Positions 1 to 8,094 are shown, numbered from the stretch's first letter. The stretch: 26,522 nucleotides of DNA from Fen731 sp964481885 (GCA_964481885.1 CAYZUS010000031.1:1-26522), one strand, 5' to 3'. Made by a program: numbers and translations. The notes: a model not told the origin generated them from the sequence alone.

Positions 1-581
1 GCTATGGCCATTGCAGAAAGAAAAAACTGAAATGGGATAAGCCAGGCAAAGTTAAACATCCATATATTCAGAACATTTATGCCTGAACTTAAGGAGATGG
101 CCGCCGCAGTTAGTGTGGTATTAAAGATAAAGAATATATAGGTTACAAGAAATATTACCCATATATTTCTGGCATAAAAAAAATTTGTCTGTGACCTGTC
201 GTAAAGCAATTCAAAAAGTACTGCCCCGACCGAAAAAGACAGCAGGTATTGTCCTGCATTAAAGAGGTGCTTATAGTATGGAACCCTTTTAACAAGCTCT
301 TTTATGTTAAAAATTGAGATAAGCGTAACAATAAGCGCTGTGGATGGGCCGAATATAATAAGGCTGGCAAGGGAAATGCCGAAATTTACTGATACGCTTC
401 CTGTTTTTGGAAGTGGTGCGGAAAGATTATCGGATGTGAAAATAAGCAAACCAAAAAGAATCGTTCCCAGTAAAGAAATATTCCTATATTTGAAAAGTAC
501 AAACATAAAAGAAAAAATTCCAACTATGAAAATCAAGAACACATAGGATAACAAACCTACTCTATTGCCTTCTTCTCTCAA
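1..581 (-). CDS. Polytopic membrane protein, N-terminal sensor-like domain (partial, runs off left edge)
   Basis: Translation of the minus strand from a TTG at 581 gives an open frame of 193 codons to the window edge. The start is chosen because AGAGGA lies 6 bases upstream; an in-frame TTG at 605 has no ribosome binding site. The protein is almost entirely hydrophobic, about six membrane segments with short loops. A Pro-rich loop (residues about 51-60, APLPKTG) is followed by a segment ending IIFGPSTALIV. This pattern resembles the N-terminal membrane sensor halves of some HD-GYP or GGDEF signalling proteins, but the output domain lies outside the window, so function is open. It follows a 23-codon ORF and probably shares its promoter at 866-894. 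It is transcribed away from the mecI-like gene. Confidence 0.6.
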   Translation of the reverse strand, partial: MREEGNRVGLLSYVFLIFIVGIFSFMFVLFKYRNISLLGTILFGLLIFTSDNLSAPLPKTGSVSVNFGISLASLIIFGPSTALIVTLISIFNIKELVKRVPYYKHLFNAGQYLLSFSVGAVLFELLYDRSQTNFFYARNIWVIFLVTYIFFIFNTTLTAAAISLSSGINVLNIWMFNFAWLIPFQFFLSAMAI

Positions 582-658
582 CAGGAATCCTCTTTTACTT
601 CTCAAATATAGGAATTACTTTGTTTTTTGTATAATTCCCTGTTGTTTCTTGAAAAAAA

Positions 659-730
659 CTACCACCTGACAGTAGCACAAATGCCTATAAGGGAACCGAG
701 AACCAATAATACCTTCCAAATCTTGCTCAT
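659..730 (-). CDS. Small 23-residue hydrophobic peptide ORF (hypothetical)
   Basis: The ATG at 730 is preceded by a near-perfect AGGAGGAG ribosome binding site four to five bases away, and the frame runs 23 codons to TAG at 659. The peptide begins MSKIWK, continues with a hydrophobic stretch of about 13 residues, and ends ICATVRW: a basic N-terminus, one membrane-spanning-length segment, one Cys and a C-terminal Trp. It lies 77 bases upstream of the membrane-protein start on the same strand and downstream of a good promoter. It could be a regulatory or leader peptide, a small membrane protein or a pheromone-like precursor. I do not recognise a family; the Cys spacing does not match the usual AgrD pattern. 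The strong initiation site is the main reason to call it. Confidence 0.45.
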   Translation of the reverse strand: MSKIWKVLLVLGSLIGICATVRW

Positions 731-865
731 TTTCTCCTCCTGAAGTTATTTATTTCTGCAATTTGACTGCAGTTTTTAATAAAATAATTTTATCAAGAAT
801 AGTAAATAATGTATTATATTTTTATAATGTAGTTGTAGTAAAATATTCCAAAGAACTTTTCAATT

Positions 866-894
866 ATTATCAAATTAATATTAATGTATGTCAA
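866..894 (-). promoter_or_regulatory. Sigma70-type promoter for the small ORF / membrane-protein unit
   Basis: On the minus strand TTGACA (889-894) and GATAAT (866-871) are separated by exactly 17 bases. Predicted transcription starts near 859, leaving a leader of about 130 nt before the ATG at 730. This is the best promoter match in the left spacer; inference from consensus only. Confidence 0.55.
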
Positions 895-1396
895 GTAATT
901 TCTTAAATTTTTTTTATATTTTTTTCATATAACTATTATATTATTTATACGTTTTTATCGTAATTATATTACCCCAAGTTTCAATATACGAAAGCAGTAA
1001 AAATGAGATATCAGGTAACTTGTGGGGATTTTTTCATAAAAACTTTATTTGATACGCTTTTAAAAAATTATGGTTTGGTTTGGAAATCAACTGGAGTGAA
1101 TATAAAATTTTAGTCAGACTTTAAACAGAAAGCCTCCGCTTCGAGCTTTCAGTAAATCTTTAAGCAATAAAGTTTTAAGATCCTTTATATTTGCCGGTAT
1201 AGCAATAGCAGCAATTGTAATTAGTTAAATATTTGCTTAAATAAATTTTTATAAAATATCTAAAGCTTGGTTGAAAATTTGTTATTTCTATGCTATTATC
1301 TTTATATTGACTGTTAATATAAGCTTTCAATATTAGAATGATAGTTATATTAATACAGCTATAATTATCAGTTCTGTTTTTTAAATATTTAATACT

Positions 1397-1407
1397 ACAA
1401 TAATTGT
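1397..1407. promoter_or_regulatory. Possible BlaI/MecI-type operator palindrome
   Basis: ACAATAATTGT is an 11-bp palindrome around one central base, 65 bp upstream of the mecI-like start. BlaI/MecI repressors bind dyads built around TACA/TGTA and usually repress their own operon, so position and symmetry fit. The left flank gives TACA but the right arm reads TTGT, so the match is partial. Confidence 0.25.
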
Positions 1408-1428
1408 CAATCGCAAAAATATCAATCA

Positions 1429-1451
1429 TGCGGGAGCTAAAGAAACCCGCA
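1429..1451 (+). other. Leader hairpin before the mecI-like gene
   Basis: TGCGGG (1429-1434) and CCCGCA (1446-1451) form a 6-bp GC-rich stem with an 11-nt A-rich loop. The 3' arm is followed by AAAAGGG and the GGTGA that probably serves as ribosome binding site. It could affect translation of the repressor. I could not match it to a riboswitch class. Confidence 0.3.
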
Positions 1452-1472
1452 AAAGGGAAACGGTGAATTAAA

Positions 1473-1898
1473 ATGACCAATAGTCTAAGAAAAAAATCTG
1501 ATGAAATAGGTATCAGCGGTATTAACAGCATCAGCAACCTTGAAGCAGAAATAATGAAGATTATATGGGACAAGGGCCCCATATCCGTGCGCGAAGTGCA
1601 TGAGATCATGTTAAGGAAAGAAATGGAAGATAAAGAGGAGGGGTTTATTCCCTATACCACTGTAATGTCAACAATGACTGCCCTCGCAGACAAAGGCTTG
1701 CTAAGGCAGGACAAGACTGCCAAAACATACATATATACTGCAGTAATAGACCGAAAGGAACTTTCAAAAAACATAATAAACTCAGTTGCCGACAAGCTCC
1801 TGACAGAAGCAGCCACAGGTATGGTATCGAGGTTTCTGTCTGATGAAAAAAATGTTTCAACTGATGGAATTAAGAAAATGCTTAATGATATAAAATAG
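1473..1898 (+). CDS. BlaI/MecI/CopY-family winged-helix repressor
   Basis: 141 residues, the usual family length of 120-145. A winged-helix DNA-binding domain covers about residues 20-95: the opening helix has LEAEIMKIIWDKGPISVREV, then the recognition region YTTVMSTMTALADKGLL and a basic wing with KTYIYTA. The C-terminal part (about 95-141) is the helical dimerisation region, cleaved in this family by the partner protease. The partner lies 12 bp downstream on the same strand, the classic blaI-blaR1 arrangement. Known paradigm: the repressor holds off a resistance or envelope gene until M56 proteolysis. No beta-lactamase or other obvious target is in the window, so what it controls is unknown. 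The ATG at 1473 has GGTGA six bases upstream. Confidence 0.88.
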   Translation: MTNSLRKKSDEIGISGINSISNLEAEIMKIIWDKGPISVREVHEIMLRKEMEDKEEGFIPYTTVMSTMTALADKGLLRQDKTAKTYIYTAVIDRKELSKNIINSVADKLLTEAATGMVSRFLSDEKNVSTDGIKKMLNDIK

Positions 1899-1910
1899 AA
1901 AACTGAATGC

Positions 1911-2978
1911 ATGACTATCGTAGATTTTTTGACAGATTTTATTTTGGTTATAATTTACGATAGTTTCATGGCCTTACTGGTAGTTCTGCTCATCCTTACG
2001 ATATTCAGAATACGCGATTCAAACATCAGGATAATGTTTCTTTTTTTACCGCTGATAAAGCCTTTCGTTATTGTGCTGGAAGATTTTAAGCTTAATGTAA
2101 ATTTTTTCAACAACAGAAGCGCAGTATCAGGCTTCCGGTTTCCAAGCCCAAATACAATTTTCCAGAGGATCGACTCATCTAACGATAGTTTCTTGTTTTA
2201 TTCAAACATCGACACAATTATTTTAATAGTAATTTTTCTGTGTATATTGGTGATTTTACTTGTACGATGGTCATACCTGTTTTTGTTTTATAAGAGACTG
2301 GCTTACGAAGAAAAAGTCACAGAGTCAGACATTCCTGATATTTATAAAATACTTAAGCATTCTGCATGCAGGCTTAACATTAAAACACCCCAGGTCAATC
2401 TGACTCACAGGAACTATTTTTCGCCATTTGTCGTAGGTGTTAAAAAACCGATAATAATTATCTCCCCACTTTTGATTGATATTTTAAGCCACCAGGAAAA
2501 AGAAGTATTATTAAATCACGAATTGGCCCATATAAAACGCCATGATAATCTGATAAGCTGGCTGTCTTTAATTTTTAAGGACCTTTTGTTTTTCAATCCC
2601 TTTGCATATATTGCTTACCACCTGATTAAATTTGAGCAGGAAAAGGGCTGCGATAATCTGGTACTGAAATTTTCCGGGATCCCTCCAAAAATAATTGCGG
2701 AGAGTGTGCTGAATATCATTTTAAAAATTAAAACCATAAATATAAAACCTGAAAAACACCTCTTGTTTATTCAAAGCTCCGGATTTATACCTTTCCAAAA
2801 AATAAACCTGAAAATTCTCAAATTAAAAATTAATAATATTCTGTATTCAAATCCAGAGAAAAATTTCGTCAAAAAACCTTTGAGAATTCTCTGTGTATTG
2901 GTATTTATCCTGATGCTGGCAATTCAGTTTGTCATAGTTGTAAAGATTGGCAATAACAACTTTATATTTCTCAGATAA
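1911..2978 (+). CDS. BlaR1/MecR1-type M56 membrane metalloprotease
   Basis: 355 residues. Membrane segments are visible at about 11-33, 38-56, 100-127 and 326-348. The zinc motif HELAH occupies residues 203-207, and the likely third ligand is E244 in EQEKGCD, 41 residues after H203, the same spacing as in BlaR1. The protein stops after the fourth membrane segment, so the extracellular penicillin-binding sensor domain of true BlaR1/MecR1 (about 590-600 residues) is absent; any signal must be sensed differently. It follows the repressor by 12 bp and is presumably its anti-repressor protease. No strong ribosome binding site precedes the ATG at 1911, suggesting translational coupling. Family is secure, the inducing signal is not. 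Confidence 0.85.
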   Translation: MTIVDFLTDFILVIIYDSFMALLVVLLILTIFRIRDSNIRIMFLFLPLIKPFVIVLEDFKLNVNFFNNRSAVSGFRFPSPNTIFQRIDSSNDSFLFYSNIDTIILIVIFLCILVILLVRWSYLFLFYKRLAYEEKVTESDIPDIYKILKHSACRLNIKTPQVNLTHRNYFSPFVVGVKKPIIIISPLLIDILSHQEKEVLLNHELAHIKRHDNLISWLSLIFKDLLFFNPFAYIAYHLIKFEQEKGCDNLVLKFSGIPPKIIAESVLNIILKIKTINIKPEKHLLFIQSSGFIPFQKINLKILKLKINNILYSNPEKNFVKKPLRILCVLVFILMLAIQFVIVVKIGNNNFIFLR

Positions 2979-2980
2979 AT

Positions 2981-3012
2981 AATTCCCGGCCGCAAACCCG
3001 CTGCCGGGAATT
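2981..3012. terminator. Bidirectional terminator-like hairpin between convergent units
   Basis: AATTCCCGGC (2981-2990) and GCCGGGAATT (3003-3012) form a perfect 10-bp stem with a 12-nt loop, starting three bases after the M56 gene stop. The minus-strand exit reads ATTATTTATC, mildly U-rich; the plus-strand exit has no T run. It lies between the plus-strand M56 gene and the minus-strand rhaB end, so it may terminate both. Confidence 0.55.
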
Positions 3013-3138
3013 TGCGTACAACTCTAAACGTAGGCTCATTTTCAGATTTTAATCTTTGTAATCTTTTAGACACTTATCCAAAACTGCCAAAAATAACTTC
3101 TCTGACCCAATAATAATACGTTAACGATATATAGTTCT

Positions 3139-4620
3139 CTATATTACCTTAATAAAATCCTCGTATATCCCATTCCAGTATCCTGTATTGGCCGGCATAT
3201 AAGTCTTTATGCTTGCTGACTTTAGTGCTATCTGCCTCCCCTCCTCAAGGTTCTTTATCTCTCCTGCTGCCAAAAGCTGCATGAGCAGATTCCCAACCGA
3301 AGTTGTCTCAGTAGGGCCGGCATACACAGGCAATCCGGTGGCATCAGCCATCCACTGGCATAATAGTACGTCTTTGGTCCCGCCGCCAACCATATGCATT
3401 GCATCTATCTTTTTGCCGGTGATCTTTTCGAGGTCCATTAAATTGTGCTTTACCTTTAAGGCCATGCTTTCATATATTACCCTTGCAACGGCACCTATCC
3501 CATCAGGTATTTTCTGCTCTGTCTTTTTACAGAATTCCCGGACCGTTGCAGGCATGTCTGTCTGGGCAAGCACAAATTCCGTGGCATCAACATCTATAAA
3601 AGACTTCAGTGTGGGAGTATTTTTTGCAAGATTCATTATGTCATCCCAGGAAAGACCTCCGTCGACTTCTTTGATCCATTTCTCTCTTGACTGCTGCAGA
3701 AGCCACATGCCTACAAAGTTTTTAAACAGCAGTGTCTTGCCTGCAGCGCCTGCCTCATTTGCAAACCCTGTCTTAAATACTTCAGCGCTTATAAGTGGCG
3801 CATCCAGCTCAATCATATTGACTCCCCATGTTCCGATACTCATAAACACCGTATTTTTGGATTTATCTGCAACCGGGATGCCGGCTATTGCCGAAGGGGT
3901 GTCATGCGTAGCCGGTGCTATTACCACAATCGGGTTTATGTCAAGCTCGCTGCAGACGCTTTTCTGAATATCTCCAACCCTGCTTGCCGGTTGGACTATC
4001 TCGCAAAAAATATCCTTCGGAAAACCAAGCCTGTCAAGGATTTTTGACTCCCAACTGGCAGTAAAAGGATTTACCATGAGGGATGTATGGGCATCGGTAT
4101 ATTCATTAACGGCAACACCTGTAAGGAAATAGTTAAACAAGTCAGGCATCATCAGCAGCTTATAAGCATTGTTATACTCTGTTGCGTCCTGTATTTTAAG
4201 CGAATAAAGGTTAAATATGCTGTAGTAGGATGCCAGTGCGCATCCGGTTAAATTTTGCAGCTCCTGAGAGGAAATAATCTTGTAAACTTCATCAGGCATA
4301 CTGTTTCTGTGCTTGTCTCTGTAGTTTACCGGGTTTGCAATCAGTGCGCCGTTTTTATCGATAATGCCGAAGTCAACACCCCAGGTATCGATGCCCATTG
4401 ATTTTATGGCTTTATATTTTTTGGCCGCAAACGCCAGTCCGGACTTAAGATCAGAAAACAATCTTAAAAAATCCCAGTATAAGGTACCTGCAAGGTAAAC
4501 AGGAATATTGTCAAACCTGTGAAGCACGTCAAAGTCAAACTTGCTGCCATCGTAATTTGCGACCAGACCCCGGCCATTACTTGCGCCAAAGTCAAATATG
4601 AGATAGCTTTGCATTGCCAT
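3139..4620 (-). CDS. rhaB: L-rhamnulokinase (FGGY carbohydrate kinase)
   Basis: 493 residues, against about 489 for E. coli RhaB, which phosphorylates L-rhamnulose to L-rhamnulose-1-phosphate with ATP in the cytoplasm. Visible features: the N-terminal phosphate-binding motif DFGASNGR (10-17), GTLYWD (45-50), the family signature GIDTWGVDFG (76-85) followed by NPVNYRD, the catalytic-base region THDT with D240, and the C-terminal HMVGGG ATP-binding turn. The ATG at 4620 has AAAGGAA 6 bases upstream. It is the last gene of the minus-strand cluster, 63 bp after the SDR gene. With the mutarotase and isomerase-like genes it anchors the cluster to 6-deoxyhexose metabolism. The family's specificity can drift to L-fuculose or other ketoses, so the exact sugar is inferred. 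Confidence 0.88.
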   Translation of the reverse strand: MAMQSYLIFDFGASNGRGLVANYDGSKFDFDVLHRFDNIPVYLAGTLYWDFLRLFSDLKSGLAFAAKKYKAIKSMGIDTWGVDFGIIDKNGALIANPVNYRDKHRNSMPDEVYKIISSQELQNLTGCALASYYSIFNLYSLKIQDATEYNNAYKLLMMPDLFNYFLTGVAVNEYTDAHTSLMVNPFTASWESKILDRLGFPKDIFCEIVQPASRVGDIQKSVCSELDINPIVVIAPATHDTPSAIAGIPVADKSKNTVFMSIGTWGVNMIELDAPLISAEVFKTGFANEAGAAGKTLLFKNFVGMWLLQQSREKWIKEVDGGLSWDDIMNLAKNTPTLKSFIDVDATEFVLAQTDMPATVREFCKKTEQKIPDGIGAVARVIYESMALKVKHNLMDLEKITGKKIDAMHMVGGGTKDVLLCQWMADATGLPVYAGPTETTSVGNLLMQLLAAGEIKNLEEGRQIALKSASIKTYMPANTGYWNGIYEDFIKVI

Positions 4621-4683
4621 AAATTTCCTTTCGCTAAAATATTACTCTAAATAATTTATTTTCAAGAAACGGCGGTTTTAAAA

Positions 4684-5469
4684 TTATTTGGAAGCTGAAG
4701 GATTTAAATAGAAAAGCCCGCCTCCATCAGCGACTATGTCGGCCCCACATATGTATGCAGCTTCATCGGAAGCTAAAAACAATGCGACATTTGCAATATC
4801 TGCCGGAAGCCCGATTCGCCCGATTGGAACCCTTGCTGCAAGTTTTGCATTCGTTTCAGGATTATCGGGGTACCTTTTACGAAGCATCGGGGTATCAATG
4901 ATGTGGGGTGTTATGATATTTGACCTTATGCCTGCAGGCAAAAGCTCATAAGAAAGAGCTTTAACCATCCCATATTGTGCAACTTTTGTTGATGCATAAT
5001 GCACCCCGCCTCCGCTTCCGGTTACAACTGCACCCGTACCGATAAGAATTATGCTGCCCTTTTTCTGTTCAAGCATTTTATTTACAAATGCCTTGATGAC
5101 ATAGAATGTGCCGTTTAAGTTAATATCTACTGTTTTCTTCCACTCATCCAGACCGAGCTCGGTTATTGCGACTTTTGAGCCATAGCCTGCCGCAGTAACA
5201 AGACTATCTATCCTGCCATAATCCTGCAGTATTTTACTTCCGGTCCGCTGCACCTCTTCAAAATCTGCCACATTGCATTTGTAAAAATTCGCCCTCACCT
5301 TATATTTTTCTGTAAGTCCGGCTGCAAGATTTCGCCCAGCTATTTCATTGATATCCATTACTGCCACATCTGATGAGTTTTTGGCGAAGGCTTCACAAAC
5401 AGCTTCACCAATCCCGCTTGCGCCTCCTGTTACCGCTGTAAGCCTTCCTTTAAAATCATATTTTACCAT
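4684..5469 (-). CDS. Short-chain dehydrogenase/reductase (SDR)
   Basis: 261 residues from the ATG at 5469; AGGAG lies 11 bases upstream. An upstream in-frame GTG at 5481 overlaps that AGGAG and is less likely. A Rossmann fold opens with TGGASGIG (14-21), acidic residues VMDIN around 37-41 after beta-2 suggest NAD(H) preference, and the catalytic YASTK has Y158 and K162. Two deviations: the usual NNAG is TAAGYG (92-97), and the position 13 residues before the catalytic Tyr, normally Ser, appears to be Thr (T145). It lies between corrinoid protein 1 (49 bp) and rhaB (63 bp). Related SDRs oxidise rhamnose, fucose or lactaldehyde, or form part of rhizobial RhaD. A role as sugar or aldehyde dehydrogenase is plausible; the substrate is unknown. 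Confidence 0.85.
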   Translation of the reverse strand: MVKYDFKGRLTAVTGGASGIGEAVCEAFAKNSSDVAVMDINEIAGRNLAAGLTEKYKVRANFYKCNVADFEEVQRTGSKILQDYGRIDSLVTAAGYGSKVAITELGLDEWKKTVDINLNGTFYVIKAFVNKMLEQKKGSIILIGTGAVVTGSGGGVHYASTKVAQYGMVKALSYELLPAGIRSNIITPHIIDTPMLRKRYPDNPETNAKLAARVPIGRIGLPADIANVALFLASDEAAYICGADIVADGGGLFYLNPSASK

Positions 5470-5530
5470 CCTAACATCCACTCCTGTCCTGTAATTGCTG
5501 TGTCATTTAATCCATTTAAATCTAATCAGT

Positions 5531-6175
5531 CTATTCTATCCCTAAAAGCCTTTTTATAACTTTGACCCCTTCAGGCGCAGTCGATCCGTAAGCATCTGCA
5601 CCTATTGAGTCGGCAAACTCCTGGTTTATGGGGCTTCCACCTACAATAACCTTAACCTTTTCCCGAAGTCCCGCGTCTTTCAAGCCCTGGATAACTTTTT
5701 TCTGTTCCATTGCTGTAGTGGTCAGAAGAGCCGACATTGCAAGAACATCTGCGTTTTCCTCCTTTACTGCTTTCAGGAAATCATCACCTTTCACGTTTAT
5801 CCCCAAATCAATTACTTTAAAACCTGCGGCATAAAGAAGGGTTGCAACCATCCCTTTACCGATTGAATGAATATCCCCGAATACCGTTCCGATAACAACC
5901 TTTCCAAGGGAAGCCTGTTTCCGGCCACTTTTCTCTATGGCCTCATTTATAACAGGGAATGCTTTTTTTAATACTTCTGAGGCACACACAAGATCCGGCA
6001 AGAACAAATCTCCTTTGCCGAATGCATCGCCCACCTGCCTTATGGCATCAGTTAATGCTGCTGCAGCTTCCACCGGGTCAACTCCACTATCTATTGCTTC
6101 TTTGGCCACTGCCTGGGCATTGTCGATATCAAAGTCTGTAACTATATCTTTTAAGCGCTGTATATAATCTGACAT
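5531..6175 (-). CDS. Methyltransferase corrinoid protein (MttC/MtbC-like), copy 1
   Basis: 214 residues, typical for MttC/MtbC/MtgC proteins of about 210-220. An N-terminal four-helix cap domain (about 1-88) is followed by a B12-binding Rossmann domain. The cobalt-ligating motif is DIHSIG (D101, H103, G106), with GVKVIKRL-type sequence at the C-terminus. The protein carries the methyl group between a substrate methyltransferase and an acceptor methyltransferase in the cytoplasm, with cobalt cycling between Co(I) and methyl-Co(III). It is the first gene after mttB-like copy 1 and is probably its partner, although a 224-bp gap with a tandem repeat separates them. The ATG at 6175 has AAAGGAGA 9 bases upstream. 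Confidence 0.92.
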   Translation of the reverse strand: MSDYIQRLKDIVTDFDIDNAQAVAKEAIDSGVDPVEAAAALTDAIRQVGDAFGKGDLFLPDLVCASEVLKKAFPVINEAIEKSGRKQASLGKVVIGTVFGDIHSIGKGMVATLLYAAGFKVIDLGINVKGDDFLKAVKEENADVLAMSALLTTTAMEQKKVIQGLKDAGLREKVKVIVGGSPINQEFADSIGADAYGSTAPEGVKVIKRLLGIE

Positions 6176-6238
6176 TATAAGTATTCTCCTTTCTGATACA
6201 GGGATAGATTATGTTTATTATTAAAAATGTATTAACCG

Positions 6239-6282
6239 GGCAGCCACTTTGTTAAGGCAGCCACTTTGTTAAGGCAGCCACT
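6239..6282. repeat. 17-bp tandem repeat, 2.6 copies
   Basis: GGCAGCCACTTTGTTAA occurs perfectly at 6239-6255 and 6256-6272, then its first 10 bases again at 6273-6282. The third copy runs into a hairpin: CAGCCACT (6275-6282), loop GTAT, then AGTG (6287-6290) and GCTG (6293-6296) with a 2-nt bulge. It lies between mttB-like copy 1 and corrinoid gene 1, where a regulator or RNA element could alter their ratio. Confidence 0.85.
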
Positions 6283-6309
6283 GTATAGTGTAGCTGACCC
6301 AAAATATTC

Positions 6310-6343
6310 CAATGCTTTTAAGGGCACGTGTTGCGTGCACCTT
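6310..6343. other. Imperfect hairpin downstream of mttB-like copy 1
   Basis: AAGGGCACG and CGTGCACCTT pair over eight bases with one mismatch around a 5-nt loop, inside the 224-bp gap between mttB-like copy 1 and corrinoid gene 1. No T run follows on the minus strand, so an RNA-processing or attenuating stem is likelier than an intrinsic terminator. Confidence 0.3.
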
Positions 6344-6399
6344 TGTCAGCGGGTTCCCGGCATATGTTACTAAAAAAATTTATTAAAATAAAAAAGCAA

Positions 6400-7851
6400 C
6401 TAAAGAAGGCCTTTTTTTCTGTAGTATGCCCTGGCATCATCAAGTATCTTTCGAACCTGCCTTTCTTCATCATCACTCAGAGGGTTGGGATTGAGAGCCG
6501 CCAGTATTTCTTCTGCTCTATGCTTTGCCTTGTCAATAACTGAAGCTTTCCCGGTCCTTTCCCAATCCTGGTATGAAAGCCTGTCAAAGACCTTGGGAAC
6601 ATAATATTCTTTCTTCCAGTTCTCACGGGTATGCTTCTTGCCAAGGTAAGACCCTGGGGACGGTCCGACCTCATTGATAAGTTCAACTGCCGCGGTATCA
6701 CTGTTTATCTCAAATCCTTCAATATAGCGGCCTATTATGTTTGCCGAGTCATTGTCTATAACTGCCTGCAACGGACTCCATGCAAGTTCCTGGCTAACTG
6801 AACCCAAAAAAGCAATCATACTTGCACCTGAAAGAGCGGCGCTCATTGCAAGATGGGTTTTTTCAAAAGCGTTCTGGTAGTCAATAAGCTTTGAATTTGG
6901 AAATGCAGCCATCGCATTGCTGGTGGGAATCCTGTAAAGGTCCCTGTAAATCTGGTTAAATGCCATTTGGTGAAATCCGGAGCCTATCGCCCCAAAGAAC
7001 AGATTTCCGCTCTCCATATCCATTGGAATTACAAAATCATTGGCAAGGACTGGATGGCCGCACCGGTAGCACTGAATAAATGTAATGGCAGCCAGGGTCT
7101 CGGCATTGTTGCTGATACTTGCGCCCGTAACGGTTACCGGTGAGCTGCCGCCCATCACCGAACCTCCTGTTGCCCAAATGGGAAAACCGTTGTCCATATA
7201 TTCAAAGGCAGCGTTTATGGCATCCTCCGGAAAGCATAGTGGGGCCGCCCCCTCAATTGTGCCAATTAGCTGCTTGCCCACAGCATTGGCAATCCTGGCC
7301 TCCCATATAAATGAATCAGTGGCCTGCGCGCCCCTTGAAACCCTTGTCGAGTTTCTAGCAATGCTTGCCTGACTTTCCGCCAGAAGCATAACCGGCTCGA
7401 TGCCCTTAAGTTCAAAGAAGGGGCAATAAGATGCCTGAAAGTCGACGGTTTCCAAAGCGTCACATAGCCGGACACCCTGGTTATTCTGTTCAAGGGTTGC
7501 TACAGAAAGTTCGCCTGTTTTTTCGTCATGCAGCTTTGCTCCTGCAGCCGGCATAAAATACAGGGTTGCCGGGCTTATGTGCAAGTCATCCCCGGGAATC
7601 CTTGCCTTTACTGAAAAACTGCTTGGCGCACGCCTTATCGATTCTTCAACAAGGAAAGGTGGGAACTTTACAACTTTTGTTTCAAAATCCACCCAGCACC
7701 CGTTGTCTTTTAAAAGTTTCAGGGCCCTGTCACTTTCAAACTTTACACCTGTTTTCTCAAGCACTTCAAGTGTTGAGCTGTGTATGTATTCAACCTGTAC
7801 ATTTGAAAGAATCCTTAAAGGTTCCAGCTTTCTTGTAAAACCTTTCCTCAA
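6400..7851 (-). CDS. MttB-superfamily corrinoid methyltransferase without pyrrolysine, copy 1
   Basis: 483 residues, the usual size for COG5598 proteins. Trimethylamine methyltransferase MttB uses an in-frame amber codon for pyrrolysine; this frame has no internal stop. The stretch NSKLIDYQ (319-326), where I would roughly place that residue, carries ordinary amino acids. Non-pyrrolysine members include MtgB (glycine betaine), MtpB (proline betaine), MtcB (carnitine) and MtyB (gamma-butyrobetaine), all demethylating quaternary amines onto a corrinoid protein. Conserved segments seen: SVMGGSSPVT (231-240), SISNNAETLAA (245-255), the NDF block near 271-281 and FHQMAFNQ (293-300). It starts with TTG at 7851, behind AAGGAGG seven bases away. 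It is collinear with copy 2 (8813-10264), by eye somewhat over half identical. The cluster's sugar context suggests a substrate outside the known amines. Confidence 0.9.
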   Translation of the reverse strand: MRKGFTRKLEPLRILSNVQVEYIHSSTLEVLEKTGVKFESDRALKLLKDNGCWVDFETKVVKFPPFLVEESIRRAPSSFSVKARIPGDDLHISPATLYFMPAAGAKLHDEKTGELSVATLEQNNQGVRLCDALETVDFQASYCPFFELKGIEPVMLLAESQASIARNSTRVSRGAQATDSFIWEARIANAVGKQLIGTIEGAAPLCFPEDAINAAFEYMDNGFPIWATGGSVMGGSSPVTVTGASISNNAETLAAITFIQCYRCGHPVLANDFVIPMDMESGNLFFGAIGSGFHQMAFNQIYRDLYRIPTSNAMAAFPNSKLIDYQNAFEKTHLAMSAALSGASMIAFLGSVSQELAWSPLQAVIDNDSANIIGRYIEGFEINSDTAAVELINEVGPSPGSYLGKKHTRENWKKEYYVPKVFDRLSYQDWERTGKASVIDKAKHRAEEILAALNPNPLSDDEERQVRKILDDARAYYRKKGLL

Positions 7852-8094
7852 GTTTTCCCCTCCTTAACTGCTTTTTATAACTTTTACCCTGCTGACAGAA
7901 TCTTTATCAGCTTCACTTTGCGGCTTTTATTTTCAACATTTATCAGATTAGGTTTAAAAATCAGGTAGTTGTAATCTTTATGTGCATAGCCTTAAAGCTT
8001 TCAATTTCATTATCATACTGTTTTGAATAAAAGTAACGCAATGTGCTCTGATTTGACATTGCCATGTGCCACTTTTATTTCTGTAGTACTTGTA

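Larger units (their letters stand above)
731..1472. other. AT-rich intergenic spacer between divergent units
   Basis: About 740 bp with no convincing gene. It holds the minus-strand promoter at 866-894. A small hairpin has GAAAGC at 1128-1133 and GCTTTC at 1145-1150. A short palindrome ACAATAATTGT lies at 1397-1407, and a hairpin at 1429-1451 sits just before the mecI-like start. Short open stretches, such as the one ending near 1226, lack a start codon and ribosome binding site and were not called. Confidence 0.5.

Noticed and set aside
304..546. 80-codon plus-strand frame
   Set aside because: It is antisense to the continuous hydrophobic minus-strand frame 1-581, which has a ribosome binding site and membrane-protein character.
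1128..1150. AAAGCCTCCG resembling part of a cyclic-di-GMP-I riboswitch
   Set aside because: Upstream aptamer elements are absent; only a 6-bp hairpin remains.
1097..1226. Possible short coding remnant ending in a hydrophobic FIFAGIAIAAIVIS stretch
   Set aside because: No start codon or ribosome binding site in frame, upstream stop nearby, and composition like the surrounding AT-rich spacer.
6275..6300. GCCACTGT resembling a fragment of a cobalamin riboswitch, expected near B12-dependent genes
   Set aside because: The rest of the aptamer (conserved B12 box and the GGGAAGG-type segment after GCCACTG) is missing, and the motif is part of a short tandem repeat.
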